Made by a program: the position numbers and the translations under genes. Below the pieces are notes generated by a model. That model saw only the letters and a list, made by a program, of their open reading frames with translations. It did no database searches and was not told the DNA's origin. 47,983 nt of DNA from Chloroflexota bacterium. Its GTDB lineage: Bacteria > Chloroflexota > UBA6077. Positions 7,344 to 15,258 of this stretch are shown here, piece by piece (position 1 is the first letter of the stretch; every line of letters begins with the position of its first letter). The DNA lies in contig JAJZRD010000006.1 of NCBI GenBank assembly GCA_021845945.1, positions 1-47,983 of the forward strand, in the 5' to 3' direction.

Positions 7344-7739
7344 ATGAAGCTATCCGATTACGGGACCACCACCAGACTCAGCCTCCCCTATGCCGAGGCC
7401 GTCGAGAAGACCAAGGCGGCGCTCAAGGAGGAGGGCTTTGGGGTCCTGACCGAGATCGACGTGCAGAAGACCCTGAAGGAGAAGCTGGGCATCGATACCG
7501 AGAGCTACGTCATCCTCGGGGCCTGCAATCCGCCCCTGGCCCACCGGGCCCTCTCCGCCGACCCCATGGTGGGGTTGTTGCTCCCCTGCAACGTCATCGT
7601 CTACCAGGAGGGGGACAGGACCGTGGTATCAGCCATCGATCCGATCTCCATGATGAGCGGCGTGCAGAACGACGCCCTGGAGGCGGTGGCCAAGGAGGTC
7701 CGGCCCAAGCTGGAGAGAGCGATACGCGAGCTGGGCTGA
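7344..7739 (+). CDS. DUF302 domain-containing protein
   Basis: 131 aa. The DUF302 fold spans most of the protein: [27 protein letters not shown] at the start, [19 protein letters not shown] in the middle and [16 protein letters not shown] near residue 60. These are the conserved blocks of the family. The biochemical function is unknown; the single Cys in GACNPP is a family hallmark. ATG 7344 follows AGAAGGAGA. The reductase gene begins 29 bp later, and the shared upstream region holds a CsoR/CstR-like operator. DUF302 genes often lie near metal- or sulfane-sulfur-responsive genes, so a role in thiol/persulfide or metal stress is inferred. Confidence 0.88.
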   Translation: MKLSDYGTTTRLSLPYAEAVEKTKAALKEEGFGVLTEIDVQKTLKEKLGIDTESYVILGACNPPLAHRALSADPMVGLLLPCNVIVYQEGDRTVVSAIDPISMMSGVQNDALEAVAKEVRPKLERAIRELG

Positions 7740-7768
7740 TCCCAACAGAAGCTAGGAGGTATCGTCCG

Positions 7769-8755
7769 GTGCTGAATCTTTCATCGCTGAAAGTGGGGCT
7801 CGAAGCCGGACCGGAGGAGAAGGTTTACGACGTTCTGATCGTCGGCGGCGGGCCGGCAGGTGCCACCGCCGCCCTCTACGCCGCCCGATCGGGGCTCAGC
7901 ACCGTGGTGCTGGACAAGGCGGTGGCCGCGGGGGCACTGGCGGTCACCTCCAAGATCGCCAACTATCCCGGCATCCCCAGGGTGGTGACCGGTCTGGAGC
8001 TGCTGCAGATCATGCGGGACCAGGCGACCGGCTTCGGTGCCGAGTTCGCCGGCGCCCAGGTGCTCTCCGCCGACGTCCTCGGCGAGGTCAAGGAGCTTCG
8101 GACCTCGTCCGGACTCTTCAAAGGCAAGGTCGTCGTCATCGCCACCGGCAAGATGGGGCGCAAGAGCAAGATCCCCGGCGAGGAGCAGTTCCTGGGAAGG
8201 GGGGTGAGCTACTGTGCCACCTGCGACGCCGCTTTCTTCAAGGATCAGGTGGTGGCAGTGGTGGGTGCCAGTCGGGAGGCCGTGGAGGAATCGGAGCTGG
8301 TGGCTCACTTCGCCCGGAAGATGTACCTGATCGCGCCGGGGGAGAAGTTCCACACGGACCACAAGCAGCTGGCTGAGCTGGAGGAGAGCCCCAAGGTGGA
8401 GATCCTCCGCAACCGAGGGCTCCGAGAGGTGTTGGGGGACGAGACGGTGACCTCCATCAGGCTCTCCGGCCCCCACGGCGAGAGCACTCTGGCGGTGGAT
8501 GGGGTGTTCATCTACCTCCCCGGCAACGTGCCAATCATCGACTTCCTAGAGGGGGCCGTGGAGGTCACTGAGCAGCAGTGCATCAAGGTGGACAGGGAGC
8601 GGACCACCAGCGTCCCGGGTGTCTACGCCATCGGCGACGTTGTGTGCTCCTACATCCAGCAAGCGGTGGTGGCCGCGGCCGATGGGGCTATCGCCGCCAT
8701 GGCGGCCGAGAAATACATCCGGGGACGGGCCAAGGTCCGCTCCGACTGGGTATAA
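7769..8755 (+). CDS. Thioredoxin-reductase-like FAD disulfide oxidoreductase
   Basis: 328 aa, the length of low-Mr thioredoxin reductase. The FAD site is intact (VLIVGGGPAGATAALYAARSG at residues 23-42 and the IGDV motif near 290), as is the redox-active CATC (Cys149/Cys152). The NADPH region is degenerate: the usual GGGDSA becomes GASREA, and the basic HRR phosphate-binding loop is replaced by IAPGEKFHTD. It may therefore use another electron donor, as reported for ferredoxin- or flavin-linked members. GTG 7769 has AGGAGGT 8 nt upstream. It is probably co-transcribed with DUF302. The exact partner (thioredoxin or another disulfide protein) is unknown. Confidence 0.85.
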   Translation: MLNLSSLKVGLEAGPEEKVYDVLIVGGGPAGATAALYAARSGLSTVVLDKAVAAGALAVTSKIANYPGIPRVVTGLELLQIMRDQATGFGAEFAGAQVLSADVLGEVKELRTSSGLFKGKVVVIATGKMGRKSKIPGEEQFLGRGVSYCATCDAAFFKDQVVAVVGASREAVEESELVAHFARKMYLIAPGEKFHTDHKQLAELEESPKVEILRNRGLREVLGDETVTSIRLSGPHGESTLAVDGVFIYLPGNVPIIDFLEGAVEVTEQQCIKVDRERTTSVPGVYAIGDVVCSYIQQAVVAAADGAIAAMAAEKYIRGRAKVRSDWV

Positions 8756-8756
8756 A

Positions 8757-8831
8757 GTAGGGCAGGGCGCTCTGCCCTGCCGCCGGCCTACCATCGCCCG
8801 CCGGGCGGCGGGGCACAGGGCCCCACCCTAC
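8757..8831. repeat. GTAG-ended palindromic element, family A (75 bp)
   Basis: Ends GTAGGGC and CCCTAC, with an internal GGCAGGGC-GCTCT-GCCCTGCC hairpin. A 76-bp relative occurs at 47063-47138. It starts 2 bp after the reductase stop codon. Confidence 0.75.
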
Positions 8832-8837
8832 GCGATT

Positions 8838-8874
8838 GTAGAAGCCATGGAACGCCGCGTTCCATGGCTTCTAC
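8838..8874. repeat. Near-perfect GTAG-ended palindrome (37 bp), possible thrC terminator
   Basis: Arms GTAGAAGCCATGGAACG and CGTTCCATGGCTTCTAC (17 bp, perfect) around CCG. It lies between convergent genes, 7 bp past the thrC stop, so it could also end transcription, although neither side has a T-tract. Confidence 0.8.
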
Positions 8875-8881
8875 GGGATCG

Positions 8882-9967
8882 CTACTTCCAGCCGAGGGCC
8901 TTCTCGACCCCCTCGATGGTCGGTGGGACGTGGAGGACCTCGGTGGCCAGCTTCACCGCCGTGTCGGGATCCTTCAGGCCGTTGCCGGTGAGGACGCACA
9001 CCACCCGAGAGTCCCGCAGATCCAGCTTCCCCTGGGATACCAGCTTGCGCAGCCCCGCCACGGAGGCGGCGGAGGCCGGTTCCACGAAAACCCCCTCCTT
9101 GCTGCTCAGTAGCTGGTAGGCCTCCAGGATCTCCTGGTCCGAGACGCAGTCGATCAGACCGCCCGACTCGTCCCGGGCCGCCTCAGCCAGCTTCCAGCTG
9201 GCGGGGTTGCCGATCCGGATCGCCGTCGCCACCGTCTCCGGCTTGGTGACCACCTCGCCCCGTACGATGGGCGCCGCTCCCTCGGCCTCGAAGCCGACCA
9301 TTCGGGGCAGCTTGCTGCTCTTGCCCCGCTGGTGGTACTCCTTGAAGCCCATCCAGTAGGCGCTGATGTTACCGGCGTTCCCTACCGGTATCGCCAGGAT
9401 GTCGGGGGCGTCTCCCAGGGAGTCACACAGCTCGAAGGCCGCCGTCTTCTGTCCCTGGAGTCGGTAGGGGTTCACGGAGTTCACCAGGGTAACGGGGTGA
9501 CGCTCCGACAGCTCCCGCACCAGTCGCAGGGCGTCGTCGAAGTTGCCGTCCACCATCACCACCCGGGCCCCGTAGATGATGGCCTGGGCCAGCTTGCCCA
9601 GCGCCACGTAGTGCTCGGGCACCAGGACGATGGCCTCGAGGCCCGCCCGGGCCGCGTAGGCAGCCGCGGCGGCCGAGGTGTTGCCGGTGGAGGCGCAGAT
9701 GACCGCGTGGCTCCCCGCCTCCAGCGCCTTGGCTATGGCCATCACCATCCCCCGGTCCTTGAAGGAGCCGGTGGGGTTGCACCCCTCCAGCTTCAGGTAG
9801 AGCTCCTTGCAGCCGAGCAAGTCCTCCAGCTTGGGGGACCGAACCAGGGGGGTGTCTCCCTCCCCCAGGGTGAGTAGCGGGGTCTGCTCGGTGACGGGCA
9901 GCAGTTCCCGGTAGCGGTTCAGCACGCCGATGTGGGGTGGGGCCGAAACCAGCTTCTTGGTGTCCAT
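8882..9967 (-). CDS. thrC: Threonine synthase
   Basis: Converts O-phosphohomoserine to threonine with PLP. 361 aa in the short (class II-like) form. The PLP lysine lies in [10 protein letters not shown] (Lys70), the substrate loop in [19 protein letters not shown], and the phosphate-binding [16 protein letters not shown] follows near 195. The start is set at ATG 9967 with AGGAG upstream; the open frame continues 45 codons but runs into dispersed repeats. It lies downstream of hom in the same direction, with repeats in the 195-bp gap. Homoserine kinase (thrB) is not in the window. Confidence 0.95.
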   Translation of the reverse strand: MDTKKLVSAPPHIGVLNRYRELLPVTEQTPLLTLGEGDTPLVRSPKLEDLLGCKELYLKLEGCNPTGSFKDRGMVMAIAKALEAGSHAVICASTGNTSAAAAAYAARAGLEAIVLVPEHYVALGKLAQAIIYGARVVMVDGNFDDALRLVRELSERHPVTLVNSVNPYRLQGQKTAAFELCDSLGDAPDILAIPVGNAGNISAYWMGFKEYHQRGKSSKLPRMVGFEAEGAAPIVRGEVVTKPETVATAIRIGNPASWKLAEAARDESGGLIDCVSDQEILEAYQLLSSKEGVFVEPASAASVAGLRKLVSQGKLDLRDSRVVCVLTGNGLKDPDTAVKLATEVLHVPPTIEGVEKALGWK

Positions 9968-10040
9968 CTCAGAACTCCTAGCAATGGTTGACCGCGGGGT
10001 TGCGCATGACTCTCGGCGCCGGCGAGCCACGAGCGATCCT

Positions 10041-10069
10041 GTAGCGTCGGGGCTTGTGGGCGACGCTAC
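10041..10069. repeat. GTAG-ended hairpin between hom and thrC
   Basis: GTAGCGTCG/CGACGCTAC, 9-bp perfect arms with an 11-nt loop. The first 17 bases are identical to those of the element at 23732-23788. Confidence 0.75.
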
Positions 10070-10089
10070 ATGGGGCCTTTTCGTAGAAT

Positions 10090-10148
10090 ACACGGAGGAC
10101 ACGGAACCCGTTCTCTCATTGACTCCGTGATCTCCGTGGCTCTGTGGT
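10090..10148. repeat. CACGGAGGACACGGA inverted repeat
   Basis: CACGGAGGACACGGA (about 10091-10105) and TCCGTGATCTCCGTGG (about 10123-10139) form an imperfect inverted repeat in the hom-thrC gap. Its low-complexity CACGGAG phrase belongs to a different family from the GTAG-ended elements. Confidence 0.6.
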
Positions 10149-10162
10149 TTGATAGCTGAGGC

Positions 10163-11449
10163 TCAGTCCTCGACGCGAACGACGTTGGATATCTCGTCGA
10201 CGACCGGCAGCTCCAACAGGGCCTGGAGCGCCTGCCTCATGGCCGCCTCCCTGGCCAGGTAGGTGGTTAGCACCACCTCAGCCTGCCTGCCGGCGTCCCG
10301 TTCCTCCTTCTGGATCACCGAGGCGAGGCTGATCCCCGCCTCGCCCATCACCCGGGCGATCTGGGCGAAGACCCCCGGCTGGTTGGTCACCTGGATGCGC
10401 AGGTAGTACCGGGTCTCGATCTCCTCCACCGGCTTCACCCGCTTCCGACTGTCCAGGGGAGGCACCGGCCTCATCACCATGCCGGTGTGGAGCCGCTGAG
10501 CCAGGTCGATCACGTCGGCCACCACGGCACTCGAAGTGGGTCCGGGACCGGCGCCCCGTCCGTAGAACATCACCGGCCCCGCCAGATCGCCGATCACGTG
10601 GACGGCGTTGTACACCCCATCGACGCTGGCGAGGGTGAAGCCCTCGGGTACGAAGGTGGGGTGGACCCGCGCCTCGATCTCACTGTTGTGCTGCTTGGCG
10701 ATGGCCAGCAGCTTGATGGTGTAACCCAGTTCCCTGGCGTATCGGAAGTCCCTGGCGGTCAGACGGGCAATTCCCTCGTGGAAGACGTCCTCCGGGCGCA
10801 CCCGTGTGTGGAAGCCCAGGGTGGCCAGGATGGCGAGCTTGTAGGCGGCGTCGATGCCCTCCACGTCGTTGCGGGGGTTGGGCTCGGCGTAGCCCAGCTT
10901 CTGGGCCTCCGCCAGCGCCGCCTGAAAGTCGATCCCCTCGTGGGCCATCCGGGAGAGGATGTAGTTGGTGGTGCCGTTGATGATCGCGATGATTTGCTGG
11001 AGGTTGTTGGCCAGCAGGTTGAGGCGGAAGGGGCCGACAACCGGTATGCCCCCACCGACGCTGGCCTCGAAGGCCACGTCTGTGCCGGTCTCGGCCGCGG
11101 CGGCCATGATCTCCGGCCCGTGCTTGGCCATCACCTCTTTGTTGGCGGTTACCACCTGCTTGCCCTGCCGGAGGGCCCGGAGCAGGTAGTCGTGGGCCGG
11201 AATCTCCCCCCCCATCAGCTCGATCACCACGTCGATCTCCGGATCCTCCAGGATCGCGGCGGGGTCGAAGGTGATCAGCGAGGCGGGGATCGAACGCTCC
11301 TTGCCCTGCTGGCGAACCAGCACCCGTCTCAGCCGAACCGGACATCCGACGCGGGTCGAGATCATCTCCGACTTCTCTATGAGGGTCCGCGCCACGGCGG
11401 ATCCCACCACGCCGAGGCCGAGGAGGCCGACGTTCACTTCCTGCTTCAT
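10163..11449 (-). CDS. hom: Homoserine dehydrogenase
   Basis: Reduces aspartate semialdehyde to homoserine for Thr/Met synthesis. 428 aa: NAD(P)-binding GLLGLGVVGSAVA (residues 8-20), catalytic core NGTTNYILSRM and AEPNPRNDVEGIDAAYKLAILA (with the conserved Glu/Asp/Lys), and a C-terminal ACT domain (about 350-428, YYLRIQVTNQPGVFAQIARVM) expected to bind threonine for feedback control. ATG 11449 follows AGGAG. A palindromic GCATTATAATGC at about 11478-11489 contains a -10-like TATAAT upstream. Transcription continues toward thrC. Confidence 0.96.
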   Translation of the reverse strand: MKQEVNVGLLGLGVVGSAVARTLIEKSEMISTRVGCPVRLRRVLVRQQGKERSIPASLITFDPAAILEDPEIDVVIELMGGEIPAHDYLLRALRQGKQVVTANKEVMAKHGPEIMAAAAETGTDVAFEASVGGGIPVVGPFRLNLLANNLQQIIAIINGTTNYILSRMAHEGIDFQAALAEAQKLGYAEPNPRNDVEGIDAAYKLAILATLGFHTRVRPEDVFHEGIARLTARDFRYARELGYTIKLLAIAKQHNSEIEARVHPTFVPEGFTLASVDGVYNAVHVIGDLAGPVMFYGRGAGPGPTSSAVVADVIDLAQRLHTGMVMRPVPPLDSRKRVKPVEEIETRYYLRIQVTNQPGVFAQIARVMGEAGISLASVIQKEERDAGRQAEVVLTTYLAREAAMRQALQALLELPVVDEISNVVRVED

Positions 11450-11517
11450 GGGAATGCTCCTGGAAGATGGTTCTGGGCATTATAATGCGTTAAGGAGTCA
11501 ACGTCGAGTCGAGACGA

Positions 11518-11552
11518 AAGGGCGAAGCACCCCCACGGGGTACTTCGCCCTT
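11518..11552 (-). terminator. Hairpin downstream of the LysM-3D gene
   Basis: AAGGGCGAAG and CTTCGCCCTT arms with a further pairing C-tract/G-tract inside (16 bp with one mismatch). It starts about 30 bp after the LysM-3D stop. The tail TTTCGTC is only weakly U-rich. Confidence 0.5.
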
Positions 11553-11581
11553 AAGACGCTCGATGCCGTCTGGAGGTAGTC

Positions 11582-12538
11582 CTACGGCTCGACGATGGTT
11601 ACCCGCCGCGACTGGATGCCGAAGCGCAGGGCATCACCGTAGTCGGGGAACCAGATGTCGATCCAGTTCCCCCGGACGCCTCCGCCGGTGTCCTCCGCGA
11701 CGAAGGTCTCCTCGAAACCGTCCACCCGGATCTTCGACCCCAGCGGTATCACCCTGGGATCCACCGCCACGGTCCCCCATCGGGTGCGGGTGCCCGTGGC
11801 CGTCCGCCCCAGGATGGTGTAGGCCGTCACGTTGGCGATGAAACTCTGCCCGTCCTTCTGGTCGCCTCTACTGCTGGACTCCCTATCCTGGGCTGCCTCC
11901 TGGCCGGCATGCGGCGCGGCCGGAGCCGGCTGTTGGCCGCCGGGGATCGATAGCTGCTGCCCGATCCCGAGCAGGTCGCCATCGCCCAGGCCGTTGGCCG
12001 ATTGGAGGGCCGAAAGCTGTACACCGTAGGTGGCGGCGATGGAGGACAGGGTGTCACCCGGCTTCACCGTGTAGCCGATCGGGTTTCCGCCACCGGACCT
12101 CGAAGGAGGAGCCCCGCGCGTCGCTTTCTTGACGCCGCCGGGGACGATCAAGAGGTCGCCCTCGTGGACCAGGCTGGGATCTGAGATCTGATTGGCCTCC
12201 ACTATCTTGCCGGCCTCCACGCCGTAGGTCGCGGCGATGCTGAGCACCGACTCGCCTGCCTTCAGCTGGTGGAGGACGCCCGACACCGGCAGAATGGTCA
12301 GCTTCTGCCCGATCCTGAGGAGATCCCCACTGCTCATTCCGTTGGCCCAGAGTATGGTCTCGGGAGTGATGCCGAAGCTGTGAGCTATCCCCAGCAGGGT
12401 GTCCCCAGGAACCACCTCGTACGAGACCGGCTTGAGGGGTTCGTTGGGGAGAGTAGGGTCTGGGGATACTCCTTGGGCCGCGGCCGCTGCTGTGCCGATC
12501 AGAAGACCGATCGCGGCCAGGACTGCGGCTAGAGCCAC
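11582..12538 (-). CDS. Secreted LysM-repeat protein with C-terminal 3D domain
   Basis: Peptidoglycan-associated protein: three LysM repeats (YEVVPGDTLLGIAHSFGI near 38, HQLKAGESVLSIAATYGV near 90, YTVKPGDTLSSIAATYGV near 155), then a 3D domain (about 228-318) with the DTGGGVRGNWIDIWF and DYGDAL blocks. 3D domains occur in lytic-transglycosylase-like cell-wall proteins such as MltA and YuiC; catalysis is inferred. GTG 12538 gives a hydrophobic signal sequence but lacks the usual basic n-region and has no good ribosome site. The open frame continues 39 codons to an ATT at 12655, with AGGAGA 8 nt upstream, adding basic residues in front of the same hydrophobic stretch. The true start may therefore be that unusual codon. 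A consensus promoter lies at 12792-12821. Confidence 0.87.
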   Translation of the reverse strand: MALAAVLAAIGLLIGTAAAAAQGVSPDPTLPNEPLKPVSYEVVPGDTLLGIAHSFGITPETILWANGMSSGDLLRIGQKLTILPVSGVLHQLKAGESVLSIAATYGVEAGKIVEANQISDPSLVHEGDLLIVPGGVKKATRGAPPSRSGGGNPIGYTVKPGDTLSSIAATYGVQLSALQSANGLGDGDLLGIGQQLSIPGGQQPAPAAPHAGQEAAQDRESSSRGDQKDGQSFIANVTAYTILGRTATGTRTRWGTVAVDPRVIPLGSKIRVDGFEETFVAEDTGGGVRGNWIDIWFPDYGDALRFGIQSRRVTIVEP

Positions 12539-12791
12539 GATCCCCCGGCTCGGTCTTCCGAGGGGAGCGAAGGGGAGGAGGCGGGTGACGCCACCCGCTC
12601 GAGATGCAGTCGAAGGAACGGTCCCTCGACTGTTTGGCTGTCGTTGAATGCTAATCGTCTCTGTCTCCTGTCAGTGCGTGTGGTGCGCCGCTCTTTTTCC
12701 CTTCTTTCGGAGGGAGCCCTCGACGGCGCTCAACTACGGATTCCAGTGGACAGTAGGCGTACCTCCAGGTGACGGCATCGTGTGGGAACGA

Positions 12792-12821
12792 ACGATACCA
12801 GCCCCCGTCCCGAGCTGTCAA
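12792..12821 (-). promoter_or_regulatory. Sigma70-type promoter of the LysM-3D gene
   Basis: TTGACA (12816-12821), 18-bp spacer, TATCGT (12792-12797) on the minus strand. The implied leader is about 130 nt. The 430-bp stretch 12539-12968 holds only this leader and promoter and the upstream region of the divergent FAH operon. I looked for a c-di-AMP or other riboswitch in the leader and recognised none. Confidence 0.6.
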
Positions 12822-12968
12822 GTGGTTGTAGCAGCTGCAGGCTGGGTGCCGGCGGGCCTCGACACCTGCACTTCAAGGCGTTACCATAGCCGCCACCTAT
12901 TATGAGCGGAGATCGCTCACCTGTTCTGCATCCTGTGACTCGGTTAAGGAGGAGGCGTGCGCTGACCC

Positions 12969-13928
12969 ATGAGATTGGTTACCTTTCGGCACGATGGCGT
13001 AGACTCGGTGGGGGCACTGATTGGAGACCAGATCGTCCATCTGACCAGGGCTTACGCGAGCTACCTTCACTCGCTGAGGGTCCCGGCGCCCGATCCGCTG
13101 GCCGAGGCGCAGCTGCCCAACGAGATGCTGGGGTTCCTGGTGGCGGGTGAACGGGCAACGGTGGCCGCCCAAAGGGCCGTGGAGTACGTGGAGAACCAGT
13201 TCTCCGAGGGGTACACCCCCCGTGGGGCGCGCGGAGAGCTGCTGCTCAGTGCCCTGGCCGAGGTGAAGCTGCTGGCGCCGGTGCCTCGTCCAGGCAAGCT
13301 GCTGTGCATTGGGCTCAACTACAGAGACCACGCGGACGAGGTCGGAATGAAGGTGCCGGAGCGGCCGATCCTCTTCTCCAAGTACGCCAACTGTGTGGTG
13401 GGTCCGGGCGAGCCAATCGTGCTTCCGACCATCAGCGAGGAGGTCGACTACGAGGCGGAGCTGGCGGTGGTGATCGGCAGGGAGGCCAAAGGCGTGTCGG
13501 AAGAGGATGCCCTGGAGTACGTGGCTGGCTACACCCTGATGAACGACGTGAGCGCCAGGGACCTTCAGCTCCGGATTGGCGGGGGACAGTGGGTGTGGGG
13601 CAAGTCGTTGGACAGCTTCGCTCCCCTGGGGCCGGCCGTGGTCACCAGGGACGAGGTCCCGGATCCGCACAACCTGTCCATATCCCTGCGCCTCAACGGC
13701 GAGACCATGCAGCAGTCCAACACCCGCAACCTGATCTTCAACGTCCCTCAGCTGGTTTCCTTCCTATCCCAGGGCATCACCCTCGAGCCCGGCGACGTGA
13801 TCGCCACCGGCACCCCGCCGGGGGTGGGGGACGGCCGGAAGCCTCCGGTGTACCTCAAGGAGGGCGACGACGTGGTGGTGGAAATCCAGGGGATCGGCGT
13901 GCTGGAAAACCCGGTGGTGGTCGGCTAG
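12969..13928 (+). CDS. Fumarylacetoacetate hydrolase (FAH) family protein
   Basis: 319 aa. FAH-family enzymes hydrolyse or decarboxylate keto acids, or hydrate dienoates, with a divalent metal. The C-terminal FAH domain (about 110-319) has LCIGLNYRDHADE, PILFSKYANCVVGPG, the metal site VDYEAELAVVIGREAKG and YTLMNDVSARDLQ, and GDVIATGTPPGVG near 280. The first 70 residues are the common N-terminal extension. AAGGAGGAGG lies about 17 nt before ATG 12969, rather far. The next gene is 12 bp downstream; with the CoA-transferase and HMG-CoA lyase it suggests breakdown of a branched dicarboxylate. The actual substrate cannot be read from sequence. Confidence 0.88.
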   Translation: MRLVTFRHDGVDSVGALIGDQIVHLTRAYASYLHSLRVPAPDPLAEAQLPNEMLGFLVAGERATVAAQRAVEYVENQFSEGYTPRGARGELLLSALAEVKLLAPVPRPGKLLCIGLNYRDHADEVGMKVPERPILFSKYANCVVGPGEPIVLPTISEEVDYEAELAVVIGREAKGVSEEDALEYVAGYTLMNDVSARDLQLRIGGGQWVWGKSLDSFAPLGPAVVTRDEVPDPHNLSISLRLNGETMQQSNTRNLIFNVPQLVSFLSQGITLEPGDVIATGTPPGVGDGRKPPVYLKEGDDVVVEIQGIGVLENPVVVG

Positions 13929-13940
13929 GAGGGGGGGTCG

Positions 13941-15173
13941 ATGCCTCAGGCAGAGGGAAGAAGAGCTTCCGCCTTCCAGGGACCGCTGGCGGGGGTGCGG
14001 GTGATAGATCTCGGTACCGTCTTCGCGGCCCCCTTTGCGGCCAGTCTGTTGGGCGACTTCGGGGCCGACGTCTTCAAGATCGAGCTGCCCGGGGTGGGCG
14101 ACGCCGTTCGCGGGATGGCCCCGGTCGTGAAGGGGGTCCCCGGGCCCTGGACCACCCTCAGCAGGAACAAGCGGTGCATCAGCCTGGACATCCGCAAGGA
14201 AAAGGGCAAGGAGCTGCTGAAGAGGTTGGTCGCCGGCGCCGACCTTCTGGTCGAGAACTTCCGGCCCGGCACCCTGGAGAACTGGGGGCTCGGCTACGAG
14301 CAGCTCAAAGGGGTCAACCCCAGGCTCATCATGGTTCGCATCTCGGGCTACGGCCAGACGGGGCCCCACTCCCAGAAGGCCGGCTTTGGGACCCCGGCGA
14401 CCGCCTTCGGCGGACTCACCTACATGCAGGGCTACCCGGATAGACCCCCCGTGAGCCCGCCCTTCCCCATGGCCGACTACGTGACCGGCATCTTCGGCGC
14501 CCTGGCGGCCGTGATGGCGCTCTACCATCTGAGGGCCAACGAAGGCGCCGAGGGGCAGCAGGTGGACATCGCCCTCTACGAGGCCGTGTTCCGTATGCTG
14601 GAGACGGCCATAGTCCAGTACGATCTGACGGGCAGGGCCAGGGAGAGAGCGGGCCACGCCCTCCAGGAGTCGGCTCCGGCCGGCGCCTTCCAGTGCCGTG
14701 ACGGCAAGTGGGTGATCCTGGTCACCAGCACCGATCGCACCTTCGCCCGGCTGGCCGAGGTGATGGGCCGGGTGGATCTGCTGACCGACCCTCGCTACGA
14801 CACCAATCCCCATCGGGTGGAGCATCGGGATGAGATCCTCGCCCTGGTTCAGGACTGGTTCTCTACCCAGGGCTACGACCAGGTGATGAAGCTGCTGGAC
14901 GAGAACGGTGTGCCGGTGAGTCCGATACCCAGCATGGCCGATATCTTCGAGGATCCGCAGTACAGGGCCAGGGAGAACCTGGTTCAGGTTGAGCACCCCG
15001 TCCTGGGGAGGGTGACCATGCCGGGGATCATCCCCAAGTTCTCGGCCACGCCCGGGGCGGTCCGCTTCCCCGGCCCGATGAAGATCGGGGAGCACAACCG
15101 GGAGATCTACCAGGGTGAGCTGGGGCTGAGCCCCGAGGAGTTGGACGCCCTGGCAGCCGAAGGCGTGATCTAG
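13941..15173 (+). CDS. CaiB/BaiF (class III) CoA-transferase
   Basis: 410 aa, the normal length for formyl-CoA transferase-type enzymes. They move CoA between carboxylates through an enzyme-bound acyl-aspartate. Blocks seen: GVRVIDLGTVFAAPFAASLLGDFGAD near 17-43, SRNKRCISLDIRKEKGKELL near 73-93, ENFRPGTLENWGLGYE near 104-120, ISGYGQTGPH near 133, and the catalytic Asp probably in FPMADYVTGIFGALA near 175. ATG 13941 has GGAGGGGG upstream, 12 bp after the FAH stop. Genomic partners suggest it activates the acid that the downstream HMG-CoA lyase-type enzyme cleaves. Donor and acceptor are unknown. Confidence 0.92.
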   Translation: MPQAEGRRASAFQGPLAGVRVIDLGTVFAAPFAASLLGDFGADVFKIELPGVGDAVRGMAPVVKGVPGPWTTLSRNKRCISLDIRKEKGKELLKRLVAGADLLVENFRPGTLENWGLGYEQLKGVNPRLIMVRISGYGQTGPHSQKAGFGTPATAFGGLTYMQGYPDRPPVSPPFPMADYVTGIFGALAAVMALYHLRANEGAEGQQVDIALYEAVFRMLETAIVQYDLTGRARERAGHALQESAPAGAFQCRDGKWVILVTSTDRTFARLAEVMGRVDLLTDPRYDTNPHRVEHRDEILALVQDWFSTQGYDQVMKLLDENGVPVSPIPSMADIFEDPQYRARENLVQVEHPVLGRVTMPGIIPKFSATPGAVRFPGPMKIGEHNREIYQGELGLSPEELDALAAEGVI

Positions 15174-15182
15174 GAGCCATCA

Positions 15183-15233
15183 GCCGTCAGCTATCAGCAA
15201 TCAGCCTACGAGGCGCTGCTGATAGCTGACGGC
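15183..15233. repeat. CAGCTATCAGC-type inverted repeat
   Basis: Perfect 17-bp arms GCCGTCAGCTATCAGCA and TGCTGATAGCTGACGGC with a 17-nt spacer, between the CoA-transferase and HMG-CoA lyase genes. The same motif appears in tandem within cbiA (18049-18163). Confidence 0.75.
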
Positions 15234-15258
15234 CGAAAGCTGATTGCGGGAGGGTGCG

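Noticed and set aside
12661..12790. Riboswitch (c-di-AMP ydaO type) in the leader of the LysM-3D gene
   Set aside because: Expected from the gene type, and an AATCCG phrase is present, but the conserved ydaO core blocks could not be found.
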